From NCBI GenBank assembly GCA_037179385.1, contig CM074196.1, positions 31,207,986-31,271,985 on the forward strand: a stretch of DNA of 64,000 nucleotides, given 5' to 3'. A model generated the notes under the pieces. It was not told the origin of the DNA and made no database searches. It saw only the letters and a list, made by a program, of their open reading frames with translations. Below, in pieces: positions 32,778 through 44,309 of the stretch (its first letter is position 1; each line of letters begins with the position of its first letter). Both the position numbers and the translations under genes were made by a program. Source of the stretch: Holothuria scabra. Its lineage: Eukaryota; Echinodermata; Holothuroidea; Aspidochirotida; Holothuriidae.

Positions 32778-33605
32778 GTAGGCTTTGATCGTTTTTAATA
32801 CAGCCAGCGAAATTTGCCAAAACGTAGATGTACAGACAATCATTCAAACATGATTTTTGAGCATGAAAGAAATAAATATGTATGCAACGCGAAGAATTAT
32901 ATCCCCGAAATAAGAAAGAGGGGTTGATTGAGTACATATCGAAGATTACGTTAAAATCTGATTCATCGGTGTGAACCGAGGTTTCATTTTCAAAACAGAA
33001 TAGAGCTTTCATCATTACCTTGTTTTGTTTGTCAAAAGCAAGTTCCGTTCATAGCATTATTGTTTTCTTTTTCTTTTTTTTTTTGTTTTGAAGAAAAGAA
33101 TTACTCATTTGTTTCCTCTGTGTGGTTAAAAAGGCAAAGAGAAACTAAATGCCTTCATAATTAACAACAATTTGTATCTGCTTAAACAATGTGATCCTCG
33201 AAAATTACGTGTTGTCCTTTATCGTTCTATATGCTTTGTCTAATTGTTTGCATGTCTAATTAAAGAATAGCATTTCCTTGTGAGATGAGTAGATTGAATA
33301 CCTTTTCGTTTACAATGTTATTGCTTTTTGGAATGATGCTATTAGCTTTCCCATCTATCAGTGCTCACTTTTCACCTTTTTTGGTTTAATTTTTTTACCC
33401 TTTTGCGACCTGATGGTTTTCGTTTTCGTAGTCAGCATTTTATACCTAAATGCTAAATGGAATTATGAGTAGCAATTTTTCTTTGTGGAGATGATCAAAT
33501 TTCATTTAAAACGAACGTTTGAAACATGATAGATCTCATTTCATGTAAGCATAAAAGTACTTCAACTAATATTGAACTAAAATATTTCATTCATTTGCGC
33601 TGAAG

Positions 33606-33752
33606 GTCCCTGTGCTGATGTTGTTTGTGATAAGTTACCCTGCCCAGAGAATGTTCAATATACAATTGGCTGCTGCCCAGAGTGTCCAGCAGACTGGGGA
33701 GTACCACCTTGTGTTATAAGTGGAACATGTACACCTGCAGCACCTATATTAG
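33606..33752 (+). CDS. Eight-cysteine module exon, X3
   Basis: Intact X exon with Asn for Asp after PCPE (PENVQYTIG), shared with X4 and X5 and therefore a marker of these three later duplicates. Eight cysteines, donor GTAGGC, tail TPAAPIL. Confidence 0.82.
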
Positions 33753-34544
33753 GTAGGCATTCAATGTTTCGAATAAGCAAAGATGTAGTTGGGCAGATAA
33801 TTTTGTTAACATAATTAGTCAAGTCTAAAACAATTGAGTTTGGATATCACATTTGGCACGTTGGTCCCAATATTGAAAACAAGAAGAAAGATTATTACAC
33901 ATTAAAAATGACAAGACAATTTTATTAGTCAGGACCAACTGATCTTTCATTTTTAAAACAGCACGGGGAGATCACCATTCCATAGCCTCTTTTGCCACAA
34001 ACAAACCTTTGTTAAAGCATTATTTTCATAATAATACATTAATGACCCTTTTGCCTGTGCGGTTACTTTGACAGTGACAAACTTGATGCTTCCATGCTTA
34101 GTTTTCAATTTTGAAATGCATTACCTATCTGATTTTTAAATGTTCAATTGTAGTTTTTTTACCTCTGCGCACTTCATCTAATTAATTATACGAATAAAAA
34201 GAAAACAATGCTTTGTTAACACTCAACTTTTTTTACAAAGTTTTTCCCCTTGGTACTAATGCTTTAAGCTATTTAGCGCATCAGTGATCACCTTACTGTA
34301 CTTTCGTTAATTTTTTAACCGTAATGTAAGTCGAAGGTTTTTATCTTTGTACGCGGCATCTATGTGCTAAAATGCTTAATTGTATTTTAAATACCAAAAT
34401 GTATCTTTTTCGTAATGATGAAAGTTCATTAAGAACAAACGTTGAAAGAAAGAAACATCTCTTTTCCTGTTAGTTCCAAGAACTTATTCTAGGCGTTTCC
34501 ACAAATATTAATTTACTAAGATATTTTATTCAAATGCGCTGAAG

Positions 34545-34691
34545 TTCCCTGTGCTGATGTTGTGTGTGATGAGCTACCCTGCCCAGAAGATGTTCAATAT
34601 ACAACTGGTTGCTGCCCAGAGTGTCCCGCAGACTGGGGAGTACCACCTTGTGTTATAAGTGGAACATGTACGCCAACCGAACCAATAGAAG
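34545..34691 (+). CDS. Eight-cysteine module exon, Y3
   Basis: Consensus Y exon encoding the same residues as Y2. Phase 1-1, donor GTAGGC. Differences from neighbouring units lie mainly in the introns. Confidence 0.83.
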
Positions 34692-35512
34692 GTAGGCTTT
34701 GATCGTTTTTAATACAGCCAGCGAAATTTGCCAAAACGTAGATGTACAGACAATCATTCAAACATGATTTTTGAGCATGAAAGAAATAAATATGTATGCA
34801 ACGCGAAGAATTATATGCCCGAAATAAGAAAGAGGGGTCGGTTGAGTACATATCGAAGATTACGTTAAAATCTGATTCATCGGTGTGAACCGAGGTTTCA
34901 TTTTCCAAACAGAATAGAGCTTTCATCATTACCTTGTTTTGTTTGTCAAAAGCAAGTTCCGTTCATAGCATTGTTGGGTTTTTTTTTTTTTTTTTGGAAG
35001 AAAAGAATTACTCATTTGTTTCCTCTGTGTGGTTAAAAAGGCAAAGAGAAACTAAATGCCTTCATAATTAACAACAATTTGTATCTGCTTAAACAATGTG
35101 ATCCTCGAAAATTACGTGTTGTCCTTTATCGTTCTATATGCTTTGTCTAACTGTTTGCATATCTAATTAAAGAATAGCATTTCCTTGTGAGAAGAGTAGA
35201 TTGAATACCTTTTCCTTTACAATGTTATTGCTTTTTGGAATGATGCTATTAGCTTTCCCATCTATCAGTGCTCACTTTTCACCTTTTTGGTTTAATTTTT
35301 TTACCCTTTTGCGACCTGATGGTTTTCGTTTTCGTAGTCAGCATTTTATACCTAAATGCTAAATGGAATTATGAGTAGCAATTTTTCTTTGTGGAGATGA
35401 TCAAATTTCATTTAAAAACGAACGTTTGAAACATGATAGATCTCATTTCATGTAAGCATAAAAGTACTTCAACTAATATTGAACTAAAATATTTCATTCA
35501 TTTGCGCTGAAG

Positions 35513-35659
35513 GTCCCTGTGCTGATGTTGTTTGTGACAAGTTACCCTGCCCAGAGAATGTTCAATATACAACTGGTTGCTGCCCAGAGTGTCCAGCAGA
35601 CTGGGGAGTACCACCTTGTGTTATAAGTGGAACATGTACACCAGCAGCACCTATATTAG
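35513..35659 (+). CDS. Eight-cysteine module exon, X4, with a Y-like patch
   Basis: X exon by its flanks, start and tail, but its middle reads ACAACTGGTTGCTGC as in Y exons instead of ACAATTGGCTGCTGC, changing Ile to Thr (QYTTG). X-type bases return at CCAGCAGAC. This short tract suggests gene conversion from a Y exon. The donor is GTACGC, as in the recombinant exon at 12295 and in X5. Confidence 0.82.
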
Positions 35660-36449
35660 GTACGCATCCAATGTTTCGAATAAGCAAAGATGTAGTTGGG
35701 CAGATAATTTTGTTAACATAATTAGTCAAGTCTAAAACAATTGAGTTTGGATATCACATTTGGCACGTTGGTCCCAATATTGAAAACAAGAAGAAAGATT
35801 ATTACACATTAAAAATGACAAGACAATTTTATTAGTCAGGACCAACTGATCTTTCATTTTTAAAACAGCACGGGGAGATCACCATTCCATAGCCTCTTTT
35901 GCCACAAACAAACCTTTGTTAAAGCATTATTTTCATAATAATACATAATGACCCTTTTGCCTGTGCGGTTACTTTGACAGTGACAAACTTGATGCTTACA
36001 TGCTTAGTAGTCAATTTTGAAATGCATTAACTATCTGATTTTTAAATGTTCAATTGTAGTTTTTTTACCTCTGCGCACTTCATCTAATTAATTATACCAA
36101 TAAATAGAAAACAACGCTTTGTTAACACTCAACTTTTTTACAAAGTTTTTCCCCTTGGTACTAATGCTTTAAGCTATTTAGCTCATCAGTGATCACCTTA
36201 CTGTACTTTCGTTAATTTTTTAACCGTAATGTAAGTCGAAGGTTTTTATCTTTGTACGCGGCATCTATGTGCTAAAATGCTTAATTGTATTTTAAATACC
36301 AAAATGTATCTTTTTCGTAATGATGAAAGTTCATTAAGAACAAACGTTGAAAGAAAGAAACATCTCTTTTCCTGTTAGTTCCAAGAACTTATTCTAGGCG
36401 TTTCCACAAATATTAATTTACTAAGATATTTTATTCAAATGCGCTGAAG

Positions 36450-36596
36450 TTCCCTGTGCTGATGTTGTGTGTGATGAGCTACCCTGCCCAGAAGATGTTC
36501 AATATACAACTGGTTGCTGCCCAGAGTGTCCCGCAGACTGGGGAGTACCACCTTGTGTTATAAGTGGAACATGTACGCCAACCGAACCAATAGAAG
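36450..36596 (+). CDS. Eight-cysteine module exon, Y4
   Basis: Consensus Y exon, identical in predicted protein to Y2 and Y3, with all cysteines present. The following intron has the longest T-rich tract of the array (about 36878-36927). Confidence 0.83.
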
Positions 36597-37445
36597 GTAG
36601 GCTTTGATCGTTTTTAATACAGCCAGCGAAATTTGCCAAAACGTAGATGTACAGACAATCATTCAAACATGATTTTTGAGCATGAAAGAAATAAATATGT
36701 ATGCAACGCGAAGAATTATATGCCCGAAATAAGAAAGAGGGGTCGGTTGAGTACATATCGAAGATTACGTTAAAATGTGATTCATCGGTGTGAACCGAGA
36801 TTTCATTTTCCAAACAGAATAGAGCTTTCATCCTTACCTTGTTTTGTTTGTCAAAAGCAAGTTCCGTTCATAGCATTTTTGTTTTGTTTTGTTTTTTGTT
36901 TTTTGTTTTGTTTGGTTTTTTTTTTTTATGAAGAAAAGAATTATTCATTTGTTTCCTCTGTGTAGTTAAAAATTCAAAGAGAAACTAAATGCCTTCATAA
37001 TTAACAACAATTTGTATCTGCTTAAACAATGTGATCCTCGAAAATTACGTGTTGTCCTTTATCGTTCTATATGCTTTGTCTAACTGTTTGCATATCTAAT
37101 TAAAGAATAGCATTTCCTTGTGAGAAGAGTAGATTGAATACCTTTTCCTTTACAATGTTATTGCTTTTTGGAATGATGCTATTAGCTTTCCCATCTATCA
37201 GTGCTCACTTTTCACCTTTTTGGTTTAATTTTTTTACCCTTTTGCGACCTGATGGTTTTCGTTTTCGTAGTCAGCATTTTATACCTAAATGCTAAATGGA
37301 ATTATGAGTAGCAATTTTTCTTTGTGGAGATGATCAAATTTCATTTAAAAACGAACGTTTGAAACATGATAGATCTCATTTCATGTAAGCATAAAAGTAC
37401 TTCAACTAATATTGAACTAAAATATTTCATTCATTTGCGCTGAAG

Positions 37446-37592
37446 GTCCCTGTGCTGATGTTGTTTGTGATAAGTTACCCTGCCCAGAGAATGTTCAATA
37501 TACAATTGGCTGCTGCCCAGAGTGTCCAGCAGACTGGGGAGTACCACCTTGTGTTATAAGTGGAACATGTACACCAGCAGCACCTATATTAG
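37446..37592 (+). CDS. Eight-cysteine module exon, X5
   Basis: Intact X exon with the PENVQYTIG variant of X3 and donor GTACGC. Its downstream intron shares small differences with the X4 intron (CATAATGACC, TACCAATAAATAG), so units 4 and 5 are recent sisters. Confidence 0.82.
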
Positions 37593-38382
37593 GTACGCAT
37601 CCAATGTTTCGAATAAGCAAAGATGTAGTTGGGCAGATAATTTTGTTTTCATAATTAGTCAAGTCTAAAACAATTGAGTTTGGATATCACATTTGGCACG
37701 TTGGTCCCAATATTGAAAACAAGAAGAAAGATTATTACACATTAAAAATGACAAGACAATTTTATTAGTCAGGACCAACTGATCTTTCATTTTTAAAACA
37801 GCACGGGGAGATCACCATTCCATAGCCTCTTTTGCCACAAACAAACCTTTGTTAAAGCATTATTTTCATAATAATACATAATGACCCTTTTGCCTGTGCG
37901 GTTACTTTGACAGTGACAAACTTGATGCTTACATGCTTAGTAGTCAATTTTGAAATGCATTAACTATCTGATTTTTAAATGTTCAATTGTAGTTTTTTTA
38001 CCTCTGCGCACTTCATCTAATTAATTATACCAATAAATAGAAAACAACGCTTTGTTAACACTCAACTTTTTTACAAAGTTTTTCCCCTTGGTACTAATGC
38101 TTTTAGCTATTTAGCGCATCAGTGATCACCTTACTGTACTTTCGTTAACTGTTTAACCGTAATGTAAGTCGAAGGTTTTTATCTTTGCACCCGGCATCTA
38201 TGTGCTAAAATGCTTAATTGTATTTTAAATAGCAAAATGTATCTTTTTCGTAATGATGAAAGTTCATTAAGAACAAACGTTGAAAGAAAGAAACATCTCT
38301 TTTCCTGTTAGTTCCAAGAACTTATTCTAGGCGTTTCCACAAATATTAATTTACTAAGATATTTTATTCAAATGCGCTGAAG

Positions 38383-38529
38383 TTCCCTGTGCTGATGTTG
38401 TGTGTGATGAGCTACCCTGCCCAGAAGATGTTCAATATACAACTGGTTGCTGCCCAGAGTGTCCCGCAGACTGGGGAGTACCACCTTGTGTTATAAGTGG
38501 AACATGTACGCCAACCGAACCAATGGAAG
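38383..38529 (+). CDS. Eight-cysteine module exon, Y5
   Basis: Intact Y exon with Met for Ile in the tail (TPTEPME). Eight cysteines, donor GTAGGC. The short plus-strand ORF starting at 38497 is in a different frame and is spurious. Confidence 0.83.
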
Positions 38530-39346
38530 GTAGGCTTTGATCGGTTTCAATACAGCCAGCGAAATTTGCCAAAACGTAGATGTACAGACAATCATTCAAA
38601 CATCATTTTTGAGCATGAAAGAAATAAATATGGATGCAAGGCGAAGAATTATATGCCCGAAATAAGAAAGAGGGGTCGGTTGAGTACATATCGAAGATTA
38701 CGTTAAAATGTGATTCATCGGTGCGAACCGAGGTTTCATTTTCCAAACAGAATAGAGCTTTCATCATTACCTTGTTTTGTTTGTCAAAAGCAAGTTCCGT
38801 TCATAGCATTATTGTTTTTTTTTTTTTGAAGAAAAGAATTACTCATTTGTTTCCTCTGTGTGGTTAAAAAGGCAAAGAGAAACTAAATGCCTTCATAATT
38901 AACAACAATTTGTATCTGCTTAAACAATGTGATCCTCGAAAATTACGTGTTGCCCTTTATCGTTCTATATGCTTTGTCTTATTGTTTGCATGTCTAATTA
39001 AAGAATAGCATTTCCTTGTGATAAGAGTAGATTGAATACCTTTCCGTTAACAATGTTATTGCCTTTGTGAAAAGATGCTATTAGCTTTCTCATGTATCAG
39101 TGCTCACTTTTCACCTTTTTTGGTATAATTTTTTTACCCTTTTGCGACATGATGGCTTTCGTTTTCGTACTCAGCATTTTATACTTAAATGCTAAATGGA
39201 ATAATGAGTAGCCTTTTTTTCTTTGTGGTGATGATCAAATTTCATTTGAGGACAAACGTTTGAAACATGATAGATCTCATTTCATGTTAGAATAAAGGAA
39301 CTTCAACTAATATTGAACTAAAATATTTCATTCATTTGCGCTGAAG

Positions 39347-39493
39347 GTCCCTGTGCTGATGTTGTTTGTGATAAGTTACCCTGCCCAGAGGATGTTCAAT
39401 ATACAATTGGCTGCTGCCCAGAGTGTCCAGCAGACTGGGGAGTACCACCTTGTGTTATAAGTGGAACATGTACACCAGCAGCACCTATATTAG
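39347..39493 (+). CDS. Eight-cysteine module exon, X6
   Basis: Intact X exon with Asp in PEDVQYTIG, like X1, and the standard GCCPEC core. Donor GTAGGC, tail TPAAPIL. Its downstream intron is about 110 bp shorter than in other units, lacking the part around CATCTAATTAATTATACG. Confidence 0.82.
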
Positions 39494-40175
39494 GTAGGCA
39501 TCCAATGTTTCGAATAAGCAAAGATGTAGTTGGGCAGATATTTTTGTTGACAAAATTAGTCAAGTCTAAAACAATTGAGTTTGGATATCACATTTGGCAC
39601 GTTGGTCCCAATATTGAAAACAAGAAGAAAGATTATAACACATTAAAAATGACAAGACAATTTTATTAGTCAGGACCAACTGATCTTTCATTTTTAAAAC
39701 AGCACGGGGAGATCACCATTCCATAGCCTCTTTTGCCACAAACAAACCTTCGTTAAAGCATTATTTTCATAATAATACATTAATGACCCTTTTGCCTGTG
39801 CGGTTACTTTGACAGTGACAAACTTGATGCTTCCATGCGTAGTTGTCAATTTTGAAATGCTTTAACTATCTCATTCTTAAATGTTGAATTGTAGTTTTTC
39901 CGTCTGCGCACTTTGGTGATCACCTAACTCTGCTTTCTTTAACTGTTGAACCGTAATGTAACTCGAAGGTTTTTATCTGTGTACCCGACATCTGTGTGCT
40001 AAAATGCTTAATTGTATTTTAAATAGCAAGCTATATCTTTTTCGTAATGATGAAATTCATTTAGAACAAACGTTGAAAGAAAGAAACATCTCTTTTCCTG
40101 TTAATTCCAAGAACTTATTCTTGGCGTTTCCACAAATATTAATTCACTAAGATATTTTATCTAAATGCGCTGAAG

Positions 40176-40310
40176 TCCCCTGTGCTGATGTAGTGTGTGA
40201 TGAGCTACTCGCCCAGAAGATGTTCAATATACAACTGGTTGCTGCCCAGAATGTCCCGCAGACTGGGCAGTACCACCTTGGGAAATAAGCAGAACGAGTA
40301 CCATCAGAGA
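40176..40310 (+). pseudogene. Degenerate eight-cysteine exon Y6
   Basis: The last Y exon of the array. A one-base loss in GAGCTACTCGCCCAG (other copies GAGCTACCCTGCCCAG) shifts the frame and removes the third cysteine. Later changes replace the seventh-cysteine region (CCACCTTGGGAAATAAGC) and no donor is recognisable at the expected place. It is treated as a dead exon marking the decayed right edge of the array. Confidence 0.82.
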
Positions 40311-41038
40311 ATTCCGCCCATTGAACAGTTGACACAGTATATCACACTCTTCATCCTTCACCGAAAGTTACACCAATAGGCTAGCTTATGCACATTGGAC
40401 ATGAAACCAATAGCTGATTCATCGGGACCAACATACTTTTCATGTTTTGAACAGCACAATGCCTGATCGCCATTGCATTTTTTTCATTTGTCAAAAGCAA
40501 ACCTATCTAAATAACATTATTTCCGTGTCTCAAGCCTTTTGACGGAGCGGTTCCAGTGAGTTCTTTATCCTCTCCTTTTTGTGCACTTTGTGTGAATTAC
40601 ATGCATAAATAGAATAGCATGTTTCTCAAAATAGTAGAATTAATTAGGTTTTTGTGTACAATTTAAAAATAAATGTTTTTAAAATAATGTTTTCAGCTTT
40701 TCTAGGGTAACAGTGACAACTTATTATGACTAAAACAGGCAGTAACATGAAATAATGTAAACAGCTCCCATCATAAGGGATAATTCCGACAGCCCCTTCC
40801 TCAAATTTTGCCCGCAAATCTCTGTGTTATCTGAATTCCATTAAACTACACAGTGATGTGTAAAAAGAACAGTGTAGTTACCATGCGTTTCACTTGTGGT
40901 CAGTGATATAACGAGACCTGACTCTCCGGGGCAATAGCATAGAGGTTTCCCGATGTTGTACTAGTTGAGCTGTTGAGTTGATGTACTACACTCTGTAAGT
41001 GTGTGGGTGTTTTAGGGCCTTAAGGGAAGTATTGTGTT

Positions 41039-41470
41039 CAGTGGCGTAGGAAGCAATATGAATTTCGGGGTGAAACAATTTTTGACCATGCAACTCACTA
41101 TAGCCCATTGATCAAAAGTTACATTTTTATGTTAAACTTTTTTGTTGTTTCTACGAGCAAGAACAACTTTTTTTACAATAAATCTTCTTCTTTTTTCTTA
41201 AGTGTGAACACTAATTTATTAGGAACGTACCGCAAATGCGGGTCCTTTTACACATTTGTGAATATGGAGCTTGTATTGCAGGAAATAGATTAGATCCAGT
41301 GTTTCCTGTAGGGAAATTTACTTATTAGGGGACTGTTGAAGAACCTGGGTTTCCTATTAGCATATTGAGATAAAGTAGCATGTCGACTGAAGATCGTGTT
41401 ATCCAAGGAGTGTGGATTAAGGCTTCCCGGCGGCATTCCAAAAACTCTCGAAACTTTGTCGTTGGTTTTT
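41039..41470. mobile_element. CAGTGGCGTAG-end element fragment
   Basis: Begins CAGTGGCGTAGGAAGCAATA. A start of the same kind is seen at 48788 (CAGTGGCGTAGAAAGCAATA), and a related one at 55530 (CAGCGGCGTAG). The internal stretch AATATGGAGCTTGTATTGCA is shared with about 55675-55700, and both copies continue with similar sequence ending near GACTAAAGATCGT. The right terminus and target duplication were not found. Confidence 0.55.
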
Positions 41471-42274
41471 TTTTTTTTTGACTGACTGACTGGATGTTTT
41501 TACAACTGAATTGAGGAGCCACCAGGTCAGTTTCGGACAGGATGAAAACATGAAGCATGAATGCCTGATACAACAGTGGGAAACCACGCCCACTGCCGGG
41601 CAAAAATCAATACTGTCTTAGTGCAACACTCTCGCAGTGGGTCGTCAGCTGCTTCTCAGCTAGCTACACTAAATGCGTATGCTTGTCAAAAGGGGCGGGG
41701 CTTGTGACGAAGGTGAAATCACTCTATAGAACGAGGCTGAAGACTATCTAAGAAGAGCGCCAACATCATAAAAATGCCTTTAAATGTGGCTAGTGGTTGA
41801 GCGAAAGTCCTATCAATTTGAAAGGTTTCTGTTGGCTTTGTGTAGACTTTGGTGTTCAGCCGCCCTTGGGTTTCAAAGTTCTTGCATTTGAATATCAATA
41901 TAGTGAGGTCTAAATATGTAGCCGATTTGTAGGACGCCTCCATGTAAATTAAATTGAGGCATGAATTTTATTAATTTTATCTACTAGACTAGTGCAGAGA
42001 GTTCCCAAATTTTAATAAACGAAAGAATGTCGTCTCAATAGCGAAACCAGCGAATGTTTCTAGGATCAGTCAGTATTTTGTTTTTCTCATATATCTCATA
42101 TTTCCGGCGAGGCTTGCCTCCCCCATGACCCATCCAAATTTGTAGATAAAATTTACCGTTTAAAACCAATTTCTCGTTAGGATGAGTATGAAGAGGTTGT
42201 CGAGGGACGCATACAGTGGAAATTATTTCGTATCTCGTAGAGGCATTGCCTCGCATGTTTTATACGGGGTTCCC

Positions 42275-42301
42275 TGCACCTCGGCCGTTGGCCGAGGTGC
42301 A
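42275..42301. repeat. Perfect 12-bp hairpin with 3-nt loop
   Basis: TGCACCTCGGCC, GTT, GGCCGAGGTGCA. It is GC-rich in an AT-rich intron. It is not followed by a T run and there is no adjoining RNA gene that I recognise. Confidence 0.8.
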
Positions 42302-42849
42302 TATTTTGACAATCATTCCCCCTTGGGCTATAATGAACCTAATGACAGTTAAGAAGAATAAGTTTATCTGATTTAACAGTGACAGCTTAGTAAGCATCAA
42401 GACCTGAGTTAAGCCTTTCAGTTGTTGACATGAATACATGATGTCACCTAGTGCTATTGTATCAGTCTTGCTGATCAAATATTGTCCAATATACTGTATC
42501 TGAAGGGCGTTGTTTACTATTCAAGGTATACAATGAGCCTATTTATCATTTGGTATGGCCTGAAAATAACAAATCAAAATTGGTTTTACCACATTTTGCA
42601 TGAAGAGGCTATATCAGAGCTTCTAGTTCTGGCTAATTTCATCCAATTTTTTGATCTCTTTAATCGGACAACGTCTTTAAACTGACAGTTTATAGTAACC
42701 GACGCAGTAATCGATGCAGATGAGGAGGGCTGCCTCTTCTTGAAACTCACTCGAGTAAATTGGTCATCTGAGACGTAGTAGAAATGCGACTCACTGTTTC
42801 GTCTGGAGTATAACCTGCTCACTTTAGCTAAAAAGATACCACACCTTAT

Positions 42850-43560
42850 TTTTCAAAATGGCGGACAGCTGCTATCTTGGATTTAGGAGTTAAATAATCG
42901 ATACCAAAGCTACATTAGGTTTACTCCAGTGAATTTGCCATATTAGATTAAGTCAAAATCGACACTTTATTCATCACTCCAACTCATCAAGTTTCATTTA
43001 CATAACCATTTATCATTTTCACAATGGCGGACAGCCGCCATCTTGGATCTAGGTGTTGGAATGATGCCAAAGGTAAATCAAGTTTTCCTCCAGTGCATTT
43101 ATCATGTTAGATATAGTTCGAATCGACATTTTCCTATTACTCTGGTTCATCTGGTGCCAGTAATATAACAATGTATCATTTTCAAAATGGCGGACAGTTG
43201 CATGTATCTTGGATTAAGGGGTTGGAATGATACCAAAGCTATATCAGGCTTACTCCAGTGAATTTGTCATGTACGAAATAGTCAGTCTAGGCACTTTATT
43301 CATCATTCTAACTCATCTGGTGCCAGTTTTATAACATTTTATCATTTTCAAAATGGCGGGCAGCCGCCTTTCTTAGATGTAGGTGTTGAAATGACGCCAA
43401 AGTTACATCAGGTTTACCCCAGTGCATTTATCATGTTAGAAATAGTTGGAATCGACAGTTTCGGCATCACTCCAGTTCATCTGGCGACATTATTTAACAT
43501 TTTCTCCTTTTCAAAATGGTGGCCGACGTCCATTTTGAATTTTCTATTAAAACCACCTAT
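42850..43560. repeat. ~165-bp tandem repeat with palindromic YY1-like core
   Basis: AAAATGGCGGACAGCCGCCA then TCTTGGAT and variants recur at about 42855, 43022, 43184, 43351 and 43515 (spacing 162-167 bp), linked by CTCCAGTGAATTTGTCATGT and CATCTGGTGCCAGT. AATGGCGG and its mirror CCGCCATCTTGG match the known YY1 binding consensus (AAGATGGCGGC) in both orientations. Binding is not shown by sequence alone. Confidence 0.75.
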
Positions 43561-44309
43561 TCCGTGCTCCAAATTTGATAGATTTTTTCCTCTTATTCAC
43601 TACATCCAAAGGCACGGACACCATTGAAAGACTTTTTGTTGCAATTTTGGGGGGTCAGGCTATAAATGGACCCGTCTATGGGGAGTTTTCGGAATTTCAT
43701 GAGTTGTAAAAACCACACAGTAGGCTGGTTTCACTAATGGAAAATTTCCGAATTCTTCATTTTTTAGAGCCGCCTTCCCTCTGTAGCTACGCCACAGGGT
43801 GTCTGAGAAAAGGGGGCCGAGATGCAAAATGGTGCTAAATGTTTCAATATTTTGAGTAACTAGAAAACTCCAAAGTTTTCAAAACATGATCTTGAAAGTG
43901 TTGGTAATTACTTCAACGGACTATTCGGTCAATTTAGATACGAGGTGTACTCTAGGCAATCAGAATCACAACGAAATTTGTTATAGTTTGCGAAAGACTT
44001 GATCAAAATCGCTCTTTAATCTACAACGGAAAATCACAGATCGATGGGTGGGGGAATGGTACCCACTTGTACGGTGCCACTGAGACACCGCTGCATAGGC
44101 CTACTGGTGTTATTTTTCGAGCGACACCGGGTCGTACATTATCTGCAGACAGAGGATGGAGATGTACTTCTAATTCCTGATTGAAGTCTTTTATCTAGTA
44201 AACGTCAGTGTGAATTTGCTTCTCTGATAACGTTCTAAACAGGAAATGGTCGAATCGCTATACAAAAGAATGATGTGAGTGTGTCGAAATTCTACATTAG
44301 AAATCATAC

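Larger units (their letters stand above)
29630..40310 (+). repeat. Tandem array of ~1.9-kb X-Y exon pairs, six units
   Basis: X exons start at 29758, 31691, 33606, 35513, 37446 and 39347, spaced 1933, 1915, 1907, 1933 and 1901 bp apart. Y exons follow each X by 937-940 bp, or 829 bp in the last, degenerate unit. Introns are nearly identical between units, with variable poly-T tracts (for example 31128-31172, 34976-34997, 36878-36927) and small indels. X exons begin G-P-C with tail TPAAPIL; Y exons begin V/A-P-C with tail TPTEPI/ME. The array arose by duplication of an X-Y pair. Confidence 0.95.

Noticed and set aside
32680..33015. Repeated 111-codon minus-strand ORF (also at 34594 and 36499)
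   Set aside because: It is antisense to Y exons and intron and recurs because the units are duplicates. The cysteine-rich module reads on the plus strand with proper splice sites.
42275..42301. Transcription terminator or small RNA hairpin
   Set aside because: No U run, no neighbouring RNA gene and no promoter-like context. It is kept only as an inverted repeat.
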